A model generated the notes under the pieces. The model had not been told where the DNA came from. It made no database searches and saw nothing but the letters and a program-made list of their open reading frames with translations. DNA of 64,000 nucleotides, taken from assembly GCA_963826055.1 (NCBI GenBank), contig CAWGVO010000018.1, positions 382,275 through 446,274 on the forward strand, read 5' to 3'. The DNA comes from JBBDMC01 sp963826055. GTDB taxonomy: Bacteria; Pseudomonadota; Alphaproteobacteria; Rhizobiales; Kaistiaceae. Positions 46,023 to 54,737 of this stretch are shown here, in pieces. How positions within the stretch are numbered: position 1 is the first letter of the stretch; every line of letters starts with the position of its first letter. The translations under genes and the position numbers were made by a program.

Positions 46023-47294
46023 TCAGATCGTGATCTCGACCCGATCGACGCCGTTCCACTCGTAACCACGCGGATTCCACCGCGTGAGCCCGTCCATCGG
46101 CTGGGTGCGGCCGAGCGCATCGGTCGCCCGGCACATCAGCACGTTGGTGCCGCTGGAGAGCGTCCCCTTCGCCGACCACTTGTACCAGGACCACGGGCTT
46201 TCCGCCGGGGTGATGTCGGCCGCCTGCCAGGTCTTGCCGCCGTCGGCCGAAACATCGACCGAGGTGATCTTGGCTTCGCCGTCGTTGAAGGCAACGCCGG
46301 TGATCGTGGCGGCGCCGGCGCCCGGCTTGTCGTCGGGCAGCGGCGAGAAGATCACGCTCTTGATCTTGTGGCCGTAGGTCGGAACGCTGTTGTAGATGGT
46401 GTAGTCGTTGGCCTCGAACTGGCCCGGCTCAACCGGCATGTTGGGCATGCGGTAACCGACCGACTGGAAGTCGCTGTTCGACTGCTCCGCGGCATAGAGG
46501 AGCACGGTCAGCATCTTCACGTTCATGTTGCCGTAGAAGCCTGGGATGATGAGGCGCACCGGGCCGCCATTGGTGGCCGGGATGGGCTCGCCGTTCATCT
46601 TCAGCGCCAGGATGGCGTTGTCGAGGGCGGCGTCGGCCATGTGATAGCTCTTGGCGAAGTCGGAGCCTTCCGGCGTCGCCGGCTGGTCCCAGCCTTCCGC
46701 CGTCAGCCAGTGGGCGTCAGCGCTCGGAACCATCTTGAGATCTTCGAGCAGGGGCTTCAGCGGCACGCCTTCCCATACGACGTTGGCCATGCCGCCGTTC
46801 TTCCACTGGCCGCCGCCGACCTTCTCCTTGGCGGCGTAGAAGCTGCGACCGTTGCCGGCGCACTGCAGGACGGATACGCGCGTCTCTTGGGGCCGCGCCT
46901 GCAGGTCGGCGATGGTCAGTGTGCGTGGGCGCTGCACAAGGCCGTCGACGCGGATGGTCCAGTTCTTGACCATGTCGGCCGACGGTGCCGCCGTCGTCGC
47001 ATACCAGGCAGCGTCGCCCTCATGGGGGAAGTGGAAACGGTTGAACATGATGTCCTTTGGCGTGTGCTCGTATTTGCGCAGCATCGCCAGAGGCGTTTCC
47101 ATCACGCCGAGTTGGGCGTTGTGAATGATAAGGCCGGAGGCTTTGCCGGCGATAATCTGGGCCGAATCGGGCGTGGCCTGCGCGAAAGCCGAACGCATGA
47201 GACCCGGCGAGACACCAAATGCCATGCCGGCAACGCCGGCGAGCTTGCCGAACTCACGGCGTGACAATCGCGACTTAGTCATGGGATTCGTCAT
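46023..47294 (-). CDS. Molybdopterin sulfite oxidase/dehydrogenase (SorA-like, Tat-exported)
   Basis: A 423-residue periplasmic molybdoenzyme of the sulfite oxidase family. The signal SRREFGKLAGVAGMAFGVSPGL is a twin-arginine type. The molybdenum-coordinating Cys lies in SVLQCAGNGRSF (Cys145), followed by the WEGVPLKPLLEDL and RLIIPGFYGNMNVK phrases and a C-terminal Ig-like dimer domain. It oxidises sulfite to sulfate or a related reaction, with electrons leaving through the downstream cytochrome c. The operon also carries an ECF sigma and anti-sigma factor upstream, so expression is probably stress- or sulfite-controlled. Confidence 0.93.
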   Translation of the reverse strand: MTNPMTKSRLSRREFGKLAGVAGMAFGVSPGLMRSAFAQATPDSAQIIAGKASGLIIHNAQLGVMETPLAMLRKYEHTPKDIMFNRFHFPHEGDAAWYATTAAPSADMVKNWTIRVDGLVQRPRTLTIADLQARPQETRVSVLQCAGNGRSFYAAKEKVGGGQWKNGGMANVVWEGVPLKPLLEDLKMVPSADAHWLTAEGWDQPATPEGSDFAKSYHMADAALDNAILALKMNGEPIPATNGGPVRLIIPGFYGNMNVKMLTVLLYAAEQSNSDFQSVGYRMPNMPVEPGQFEANDYTIYNSVPTYGHKIKSVIFSPLPDDKPGAGAATITGVAFNDGEAKITSVDVSADGGKTWQAADITPAESPWSWYKWSAKGTLSSGTNVLMCRATDALGRTQPMDGLTRWNPRGYEWNGVDRVEITI

Positions 47295-47413
47295 TTCCTT
47301 CCTCCCGTTGGCCGCCCGATGGGAACAGCTTCCTAGGCGCCGGAAGGGCGCCTGACGGTTACCTGAGATAAAACGGATGAGGCTGCCGAATTATTCCCGG
47401 CGCAGGTGCTTTT

Positions 47414-48223
47414 TCAGGCGTGGCAGCTGGCGCTCACGCGCTTGTTCTCTGCGAGTTGCTCGCGCGCCTTGCCGTCGAGCGGGGCGTGGGCGCGGGTCGC
47501 AGCCTCCACCTTCTCGGCGATCAGGGCGAGGCGCGTCGGGTCCATCCCCTTGGCGAACAAGAGATATCCGAGACCGTCGACGCGCCAGCCGTAGGCGTGG
47601 TCGGGCCCGTCCGCCACCTCGACCGTCGCGTTGGGCAGCTCGTGGTTGGCGAACACGAAGAGGCTAAGGTGGCAGCCGTGGTTGCCGCGGTAGCCGATCT
47701 GGAGAACGGGTCCCCGCGGACCATGGGCGACCGTGACAAGGCCGATGGCGAGCTTGGTGCTCTCGAGGTCGGGGACGATCGGCGCGTGTCCGAATTCCGA
47801 CAGGGCGGCCAGGAGAACCACCGGCTCGGCCGACGAAGGCTTGGCGTCATCAAAGCTCAGCCATTGGCCATGGAGCGAGCGGGCGGTGGCGAGCACATCG
47901 GACGGCAAGGTCGGCGCCCGCGTCGCCGTCAGCGACAGGGACACCCACGTCGCCGACGCAACCAGCAGCACGGCCGCGGCGGCGGCCACGAGCGCCGCAG
48001 GCCAGCGCCGCCGGCTTCCGGGCAGGAGGTCGACGAGTTCGCGTACCGTCTCCAGCGCCGGCGCGGCGGCGCGGGTGACACCCTTGAGCTGATAGAGCAG
48101 CGCGATTGTCTCGGCGGTGGCGCCACCGTCGCGCCCGGCGACGTCGGCAACCGCGGCGGCGGCATCTGCTTCGAGTTCGCCGTCGACGTAGGCGCTCAGT
48201 GTCGACCAGGTTGGCGTGCCCAT
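47414..48223 (-). CDS. Membrane-anchored anti-sigma factor
   Basis: A 269-residue protein with a short N-terminal cytoplasmic region (TPTWSTLSAYVDGELEADA), a membrane segment at about 72-95 (WPAALVAAAAAVLLVASATW) and a periplasmic domain. It starts three bases after the stop of an ECF sigma gene, the usual arrangement of a sigma factor and its inhibitor. The cysteine/histidine zinc motif of classical ZAS anti-sigmas is absent; the periplasmic part includes two cysteines (HGCHLSLFV, SASCHA). It probably sequesters the sigma factor until a periplasmic signal appears. Confidence 0.85.
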   Translation of the reverse strand: MGTPTWSTLSAYVDGELEADAAAAVADVAGRDGGATAETIALLYQLKGVTRAAAPALETVRELVDLLPGSRRRWPAALVAAAAAVLLVASATWVSLSLTATRAPTLPSDVLATARSLHGQWLSFDDAKPSSAEPVVLLAALSEFGHAPIVPDLESTKLAIGLVTVAHGPRGPVLQIGYRGNHGCHLSLFVFANHELPNATVEVADGPDHAYGWRVDGLGYLLFAKGMDPTRLALIAEKVEAATRAHAPLDGKAREQLAENKRVSASCHA

Positions 48224-48226
48224 GGC

Positions 48227-48760
48227 CTACCGCCTTTGCCCGCCGGCGCGGGCCAGGGGGGTGACGTTCTCGGCTTCCATCACGTTGAGAAGCGCCTTGC
48301 GGGCGCGGGCGAGCCGGCTCATCACCGTGCCCTCGGCGACGCCGAGCACCTCGGCCGCCTCGCGGTACGACAGACCGACGAAATCGACGAGCGCGATGAT
48401 CTCCCGCTGCCGGGTCGGCAGCCGGGCAACGGCGATGCGCACCGTCACCACGTCGATCAGGCGGCGGTCACCGCACCAGCCGGCATCGACATCGTCGGGG
48501 TGATCGTCCGCCGCCGGCCCGAGACCGACTTCGACGCCGTTGCGGCGGTACTTGTCGATAAAGGCGTTGCGCAGGATGCGAAAAAGCCAGGCGCGACGGG
48601 CGGGCTCATCACTCGGCCGGCGCGACGCGGCGAGCGCGCGCACCGCGCACTCCTGCACAAGGTCGTAAGACTCGTCCCGGTTCTGGGTCAGCGTGTAGGC
48701 GAACCCGTAGAGGCGGCCGAGATAGGGTTCGATCCACGCGCGCAAGGCCGGTCCAACCAT
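48227..48760 (-). CDS. ECF-family RNA polymerase sigma factor
   Basis: A 177-residue sigma-70 family protein with regions 2 and 4 only. ATG 48760 is chosen (VGPALRAWIEPYLGRLYGFAYTLT); the open frame goes further upstream without conserved sequence. Region 2 shows DLVQECAVRALAA and WLFRILRNAFIDKYRR; region 4 has LPTRQREIIALVDFVGLSYREAAEVLGVAEGTVMSRLARARKAL (shown in part), the helix-turn-helix for -35 recognition. It heads the operon with the anti-sigma factor and, probably, the sulfite dehydrogenase genes. Confidence 0.93.
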   Translation of the reverse strand: MVGPALRAWIEPYLGRLYGFAYTLTQNRDESYDLVQECAVRALAASRRPSDEPARRAWLFRILRNAFIDKYRRNGVEVGLGPAADDHPDDVDAGWCGDRRLIDVVTVRIAVARLPTRQREIIALVDFVGLSYREAAEVLGVAEGTVMSRLARARKALLNVMEAENVTPLARAGGQRR

Positions 48761-48946
48761 CTGCCGACATCGGCCGCCGCCCGTTGTTTCTCCGGCGCAG
48801 CCAGGGCGGGCAGCCTTGTCCGCCACCCACGCTTGTGTCAAGGGCGCCCCAGCGCGGTCAAGGGGCACGGGCGGTCTTGCCCGCGGCCACGCCTTTTTTC
48901 GGGCCTCAGGGACGGAAAAGCTGAGACCGCTTTTGTCGCGAATGCC

Positions 48947-49426
48947 CTAGAACGGGATTTCGTCGTCCAGTTCTTCCGCCAGCGACACGCCGCCCGGCCG
49001 CGCGTTGCCGCGGCCGTTGTCCATCGGGCTCGCGCGGCCGAAATCGGAACCGCCGCCGGCGCTGACGGAATCGCCGGCCCGGTCGAGCAAGGTCAGCTCA
49101 CCGCGGAACCGCTGAAGCACGACCTCGGTGGTGTAACGCTCCTGACCGCTCTGGTCCTGCCATTTGCGCGTCTGAAGCTGGCCCTCGATGTAAACCTTGG
49201 ACCCCTTCTTCAGGTACTGCTCGGCGATCTTGGCGAGGTTCTCATTGTAAATCACGACGCTGTGCCATTCGGTGCGCTCCTGGCGCTCGCCGGTCGCCTT
49301 GTCGCGCCACGATTCCGACGTGGCCACCCTGAGGTTCACCACCATGGAGCCGGAGTTCAGCCGCCGCACCTCGGGATCGCGGCCGAGATTGCCCACGAGT
49401 ATGACCTTGTTGACGCTGCCCGCCAT
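48947..49426 (-). CDS. ssb: Single-stranded DNA-binding protein
   Basis: A 159-residue protein with an N-terminal OB fold (AGSVNKVILVGNLGRDPEVRRL, ERTEWHSVVIYNENLA, KKGSKVYIEGQLQTRKWQDQSG) and a Gly/Pro-rich linker. It ends in the acidic tip DDEIPF, which recruits replication and repair partners. Essential for replication, recombination and repair. Monocistronic; divergent from the LysE-family gene. Confidence 0.97.
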   Translation of the reverse strand: MAGSVNKVILVGNLGRDPEVRRLNSGSMVVNLRVATSESWRDKATGERQERTEWHSVVIYNENLAKIAEQYLKKGSKVYIEGQLQTRKWQDQSGQERYTTEVVLQRFRGELTLLDRAGDSVSAGGGSDFGRASPMDNGRGNARPGGVSLAEELDDEIPF

Positions 49427-49686
49427 GGCATGACCCCTTTCCTGTCCGATCTCGCGCGCGAGCCTACGCCTGTCGGGCCCTCGCGTCGCCCCGCGCGGCG
49501 CTTTTCCACAGCCGGGACGCTGTTCCCTTTATGTTCTCACACTCGGCCGGCGTCGTCCACCCCCAATTCGCCCAAATTCGCCAGCCCGCCGCGCGGGGCC
49601 GCTTGAACTGGCCGCGGCCTTCGCCACATGATTTCGGCCGGCGCCACTGATGCTGGTCGGCAATCGCGGGGTGGGCGGGCGCAATC

Positions 49687-50280
49687 GTGGACGGCATCGT
49701 CGGCTTCATCGTCGCCGGGTTCGCCCTTGCCGGCAGTCCCGGCCCGGCTACCCTCAGTCTGGCGGCGACCGGCGCGGCCTTCGGCCGGCGCGGCGCCCTC
49801 GGATACGTCACCGGCCTCACCGTGGGCATGGTCCTCATCATGGTGGTGACGGCGACCGGCATCGCCGGACTGCTCCTGGCGCTGCCGGGTGTCAGGCCGG
49901 CGGTGCTGACGATCGCCGCCGCCTATTTCCTCTACCTTTCCTTCCGCATCGCGACGGCGCCGCCGCTCGCCGATACCGCGGCCGGCCGGCGACCGCCAAC
50001 GTTCCACGCCGGCGTCGTTCTCAATCTCGTCAATCCGAAAGCTTATGCCGCGGTGGCGGCACTGTTCTCCGGCTTCGTTCTTGTCGAAGGACGGCTGGGG
50101 CTCGACGCGGCGGCGAAGATCGGGATCCTCATCGCCGTCATCGTCATCGTCAATCTTGTCTGGCTCACCGCCGGCGCGGCGCTCACCCGCTTCTTCCGCG
50201 ACCCGCGAACCAACCGCGTGATCAACGTCGTGTTTGCCGGCTTACTCGTCGTCTCGGTGGCCTTCGCGCTGATCTTGTGA
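49687..50280 (+). CDS. LysE-family amino-acid exporter
   Basis: A 197-residue inner-membrane protein of the LysE/RhtB family. It starts at GTG 49687. The hallmark GSPGPATLSLAATGAAFG lies near residues 17-34 and NLVNPKAYA near the middle, with six hydrophobic segments. Family members export amino acids such as lysine, threonine or homoserine; the substrate is unknown here. Divergent from ssb with about 260 bases between. Confidence 0.9.
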   Translation: MDGIVGFIVAGFALAGSPGPATLSLAATGAAFGRRGALGYVTGLTVGMVLIMVVTATGIAGLLLALPGVRPAVLTIAAAYFLYLSFRIATAPPLADTAAGRRPPTFHAGVVLNLVNPKAYAAVAALFSGFVLVEGRLGLDAAAKIGILIAVIVIVNLVWLTAGAALTRFFRDPRTNRVINVVFAGLLVVSVAFALIL

Positions 50281-50319
50281 CGCCGCCGAACACATGCAAC
50301 GAGGCGAGCGCGGAAACGG

Positions 50320-50526
50320 TCACAGGCGCTTGGTTGCGCGTTCGAGCGTTTCGTGTGCGCGTTCGCGTGCCCGCACGCGCTGCAAACGTACGCGCGACAA
50401 CAGGGCGCGCGCCTCCGCCCGCGTGCTCACCGGCTTGGCCGACACCTCTTCTCCGGTAACCGTGACCACCAGGTATGGAAGGCCTTCCTTCGGCGGAACA
50501 TAGATCGCGCCGTCGTCCTCTTTCAT
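50320..50526 (-). CDS. Small hypothetical protein
   Basis: A 68-residue basic protein from ATG 50526, preceded by GGGGAG. Begins KEDDGAIYVPPKEGLPYLVVTV and has a highly basic C-terminal helix (RALLSRVRLQRVRARERAHE). Nothing is recognised; it may be a nucleic-acid-associated or regulatory protein. It is the gene downstream of ligD on the same strand. Confidence 0.55.
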   Translation of the reverse strand: MKEDDGAIYVPPKEGLPYLVVTVTGEEVSAKPVSTRAEARALLSRVRLQRVRARERAHETLERATKRL

Positions 50527-50623
50527 CTGGGTAACTCCCCGTACACCGCCCAAAACGCCGGAAGGCTACAACATTCAGCGGTGCAATTCGAATACTTTCG
50601 ACAACAGTGGATAAGTTTGCCGG

Positions 50624-53160
50624 TTATTTTCCGATGAGGCGTTCAATCGGTAACAATTGTTCGACGGCAAAGTATTTCTCCCACGGATCGCGTTTCTGGC
50701 GCCTGGCGAGTGCGCCGGCGTTTTCGACCGTCGTCGCGTGCGCATTCTTCAGGGATGAAAGCGCGTTCCATGCAAGTGGCCAGGCGACCGGCGCGGTGCT
50801 GCGCGCCCGCGTCGAGTATGGCGCGATCGCCGTGGCGCCGCGGCCGTTGCGCAACCAGTCGATGAAGATGCGGCCCTTGCGCCGCTCCTTCGACGCCTCG
50901 GCGAGGTAGCGGTCCGGCTCTTCTGCCGCGAGCATGCGCGCCATCGCCTCGGCGAACATCTTCACGTCGTCCCAGCCATGACCGGGTGTCAGTGGCACCA
51001 CCACGTGGATGCCCTTGCCGCCGGTGGCGAGCGCGAACGACGTGAGGCCAAGCGCGCTGAGCCGGTCGCGCATCTCCTTTGCCGACGCCTTGACGGTGGT
51101 GAAGTCCACCGCCTCGTCCGGGTCGAAGTCGAATACCAGCCGGTCCGGTTTCTCGACATCGTCCACATGGGCGCCCCAGATGTGGAGCTCCAGTGCCCCC
51201 ATCTGCACCGCCGCCACCAGCCCGCGCTCGTCCTCGATGTAGAGGTAGCGGCCCTTGCCTTCCTTCTCCTTGATCGTGATCGGCTTGAAGGCGTTGGGGA
51301 AGCCGGCCGAGGCATGCTTCTGGAAGAAGCCGTCGCCACCGCCGAAACCGTCGGGGAAGCGCACCAGGCTCAGCGGCCGGTCCGGCGACATGCGGCAGGA
51401 TCCTGTCGGCGACCGCGAGGTAATACTCGATCAGCGCGCGCTTGGTGATGCCGGGACCGGGATAGAGCACCCGGTCGGGATGGGTCACCCGCACGCCGGC
51501 GATCTCGACGGTGCCGGCGTCGCGGTCGGCGTCGATGGTGACGACCGCCGGCGGGTCGGGCGGGTCGTCGGCCGGCGTCTCGCGCACGACGGTCTTCGCC
51601 GGCTTGTCGCGTCGCAGCCCTTTGAACGCACCCTGGCGCACGTAGCCGTCGCCGGTCCAGCCACGGAACTCGATCTCGGCCACCAGGTCGGGTTTGACGA
51701 ACTTCGCGCGGCGACGGATGTCGGCGGGCACGTCATCGGCGGGCGCCGTCTTGACCGCCCGCTCTTTCAGTTCGGGCTCCAGCGCGGCCAGCTCGCGTTC
51801 GCCGAAGCCGGAGCCGACGCGGCCGCGGTAGGTCAGATGATCTTCGTCGCGGGTGGCGACGAGCAGCGAGGAAAAGGGCCGTCCCTTCACCGTCGAGGGC
51901 TGCCAGCCGATGATGATGAACTCCTGGCCCATGCCGCACTTGACCTTCAGCCAGCCCTTGTTTCGCCCGGAACGATAGGGCGAGTTGGCGCGCTTCGACA
52001 CGATCCCTTCCAGCTTCAATTCGCAGGCGTGGCGGAAGGTTTCCTCGCCGTGGCCGACGACATGGTCGGAATAGTGGAGCGGCCCCGCTTCGGGCTCGTC
52101 CTGCAGCAACGCCGCAAGGCGCTCCTTCCGCTCGGTCAGCGGCTTCTTGCGCAGGTCCTCGCCGTCGAGGAACAGAAGGTCGAAGGCGAAACAGACGATC
52201 CCCTCGCCGCCCCCGGAAAGGGCGTCCTGAAGCGCGCCGAAGTCGCTCCGCCCCTCGTCGTCGAGCACCACCGCCTCGCCGTCGATCAGCGCCGCGCGGC
52301 ACGGCAGGTCGGCGAGCGGCTGGATGAGGCCGGGAAAGCGATCGCTCCAGTCGAGGCCGGTGCGGGTGTAGACCGTGGCCTTGCCGGAGCCGACCGAGGC
52401 GATGACGCGGTAGCCGTCGAGCTTGATCTCGTGCAGCCACCCGTCACCGGCAGGCGGCGCCTCGGCGAGGGTGGCCAGTTCCGGCGCCACGAACTTCGGC
52501 GGCGGCAGGCGGCTTTCGTTCTTTGTCCCGCTCGTCGGCCGGGTCCTTCTCCTTGATGCGCCGCCGCGCGCTGGTCCACTCGACGTTGCCGGCGGCGATC
52601 TCCTCCATGGTGCGGCCGGAGCGGACGCTGGTCATGGCGCGCTCGATCACCGGCTTCTTCTCCGGACCCGCGTAGTTGTCGCGTTCCTTGATCAGCAGCC
52701 AGTTCTCGTGCTTGCCGCGCTCGCCTTTCTTGCGCCGCATGCGCACCAGCACCCACTTGCCCTTCAGCCGCTTGCCGGAGAGCACGAATTTCAGATCGCC
52801 CTTGGCAAGGCCCTCGTCCGCGTCGCCTTCCGGCGCCCACGTCCCCTCGTCCCACAGCATCACCGTGCCGCCGCCGTACTCGCCCTTGGGGATCGTCCCC
52901 TCGAAGTCGCCGTAGTCGAGCGGATGGTCTTCGACGTGGACGGCGAGCCGCTTCTCGGCGGGGTCGAAGCTCGGGCCGTTCGGCACCGCCCACGACAGCA
53001 GCACGCCATCATGCTCGAGGCGGAAGTCGAAGTGCGTCTGCCGCGCGGCGTGCTTCTGGATCAGGTAGCGGTTGCCGCCGCGGCTCGGCGCGCCGCCGGA
53101 CGGCTCCGCCGTTTTGCGGAAGTCGCGCTTGGCGCGGTACGTGGAGAGGCGATCGGCCAT
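50624..53160 (-). pseudogene. ligD: DNA ligase D (phosphoesterase-ligase-polymerase), two one-base frameshifts
   Basis: Complete non-homologous end-joining ligase of about 845 residues in three frames. The first frame (from ATG 53160) has the 3'-phosphoesterase domain (QKHAARQTHFDFRLEHDGVLLSW and DYGDFEGTIPKGEYGGGTV). The second has the ATP-dependent ligase domain with the adenylated Lys in WLHEIKLDGYRV. The third has the primase-polymerase domain (LVRFPDGFGG, VFDFDPDEAVDF, IFIDWLRNGRGATAIAPYS). The first break, at 52527-52529, is repaired by dropping one G of GGG; the second, at 51379-51380, by dropping one C of CC. With these repairs the protein is intact. Partners with ku encoded upstream. 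Confidence 0.93.
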
Positions 53161-53282
53161 GAGCGGGAAGCTAGCGCAGGGGAAGGCTGCTGCCCATCAT
53201 TGTCGTCCCCCGCGCGGCGGGGTCCCGTGTCTGCGGTGCACGCACGTCTTCGCCCGACGCCGCGCACCGGACGGCACGAAAA

Positions 53283-54173
53283 TCAGGCCGCCCTTTGCCC
53301 CTTGCCCGTCTTGGCCGACTTTGAAGTCTTCTTCGGCTGCGGGTTCTCCGCCGCCGCGACCTTGCCGCGCTTGCCCGCCTTGCCCTTGGCGGTGGCCGAC
53401 GACCCGACGCTCTTCTTCAGCGCGTCCATCAGGTTGATCACCTTGGCGCCGAGTTCCGGCTCTGCGATCTCCTGCGGCTTGCGGTTCTCCAGCTTGGCGG
53501 CGATCAGTTCGCGCAGCGCCGTGTCGTACTGGTTCTTGAACGCCTTCGGATCGAAGGGCTTGGCCTTGCGCTCGATCAGCTCGGTGGCAAGGTTGAGCAG
53601 CTCCTTCTCCGGCTTCACGTCCGGCACCTCGGCGAAGAAAGCGTCGGGCTTCTGCAATTCGTCGGCGTAGCGCAGCGTCTCGATGGCGAGGCCCTTGCCG
53701 GCGGGCCTCAGCGCGACGATGCTCGCCTGGCCGCGGGCGACGAGCTGGCCGAGGCCGATCTTCTTCGCCGCCTTCAGCGCGTCGCGCAGCACCACGTAGG
53801 CTTCGCCGGCGACCTCGTCCTCGTCCGGCGCGACGTAGTACGGCTTCTCGAAGTAGGAGAGGTCGATCTCGTCCTCGCCGACGAACTGGACGAGGTCGAT
53901 CGTGTGCTTCGCCTCCAGTTTGACGTCGGCGATCTCGTCGTCGGTCAGGAGAACGTACTTGCCCTTCTCGACCTCGTAGCCCTTGACGATGTCGTCGGGG
54001 TCGACGGCGCCGACGCCGGGCACCACCTTCTCGTAGCGGATGCGCTTGCCGGAGGGCTTGTGGATCTGGTTGAACGAGACCCGCGCCGCGCTCTTGGTGG
54101 CGGAAAATACCTGCACCGGGATCGACACCAGCGCCAACCTGATCTGGCCCTGCCAATACGCGCGCGCGGCCAT
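53283..54173 (-). CDS. ku: Non-homologous end-joining protein Ku
   Basis: A 296-residue bacterial Ku homologue binding DNA ends and recruiting LigD. ATG 54173 follows AAGGAG; the open frame extends 25 codons further without conservation. The core starts AYWQGQIRLALVSIPVQVFSATKSA and includes ISFNQIHKPSGKRIRYEKVVPG-like (VSFNQIHKPSG). The C-terminal extension is Lys/Ala-rich (AKGKAGKRGKVAAAENPQPKK), a DNA-binding tail seen in many bacterial Ku proteins. Same strand and upstream of ligD. Confidence 0.96.
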   Translation of the reverse strand: MAARAYWQGQIRLALVSIPVQVFSATKSAARVSFNQIHKPSGKRIRYEKVVPGVGAVDPDDIVKGYEVEKGKYVLLTDDEIADVKLEAKHTIDLVQFVGEDEIDLSYFEKPYYVAPDEDEVAGEAYVVLRDALKAAKKIGLGQLVARGQASIVALRPAGKGLAIETLRYADELQKPDAFFAEVPDVKPEKELLNLATELIERKAKPFDPKAFKNQYDTALRELIAAKLENRKPQEIAEPELGAKVINLMDALKKSVGSSATAKGKAGKRGKVAAAENPQPKKTSKSAKTGKGQRAA

Positions 54174-54338
54174 ACGCTTCTCCTTCGATACGCGACTTCG
54201 CGGGATTTCCTCCCGGCAACGCGGCCTCACGCGCTCCGGTTCCGCCACAAACGATCACGATACGCTTCCGCCGGTTAATGCTCAAATACCTGACGGGAAA
54301 GTGATTTCCGTTCCGGTTCTGTTCGCGGCGCCCGTGCC

Positions 54339-54737
54339 TCACGCCCTGGTCAGGCCGGCGAGATCGCGGCTGATGGCGCGGATGGGAATGATGGTGTCGG
54401 TCAGCCCGAGCTCCTCGCAGATCGGCAGGAAGTCCTCGTTCTCGATGATGATCACCACGCGCGGTACGCCGAGGTTCTTGGCGATGAGACCGGCGATGAT
54501 GTTCGTCTGGTCGTGGTCGGTGACGCAATAGAAGATGTCGGTGGCCGCCGGATCGGCTTCCTTGATCATGTCCGGCTTGGAGCCATCGCCGTTGAGGAAG
54601 GCGCAGTCGAGCTTCTCGCCGAGCTCCTTGATGCGTTCGGCGTCGCGCTCGATGATGATCACCTGGTGGCCGTCCTTGATGAGTTGCTGGGCGGTGTTCA
54701 CCGCCACCGCCGTCGCTCCGACAAAAACAAGTCTCAT
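54339..54737 (-). CDS. Single-domain TrkA-type NAD-binding (RCK_N) potassium-uptake regulator
   Basis: A 132-residue protein that is only an RCK_N (TrkA-N) Rossmann domain: RLVFVGATAVAVNTAQQLIKDGHQVIIIERD, LDCAFLNGDGSKPDMI and CVTDHDQTN are typical. Full TrkA has two N- and two C-terminal domains, so this is a minimal form. Its ATG overlaps the stop of trkH by four bases, so the two are co-translated. It probably binds NAD(H) and gates the TrkH channel. The longer open frame upstream is a shadow of trkH. Confidence 0.88.
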   Translation of the reverse strand: MRLVFVGATAVAVNTAQQLIKDGHQVIIIERDAERIKELGEKLDCAFLNGDGSKPDMIKEADPAATDIFYCVTDHDQTNIIAGLIAKNLGVPRVVIIIENEDFLPICEELGLTDTIIPIRAISRDLAGLTRA

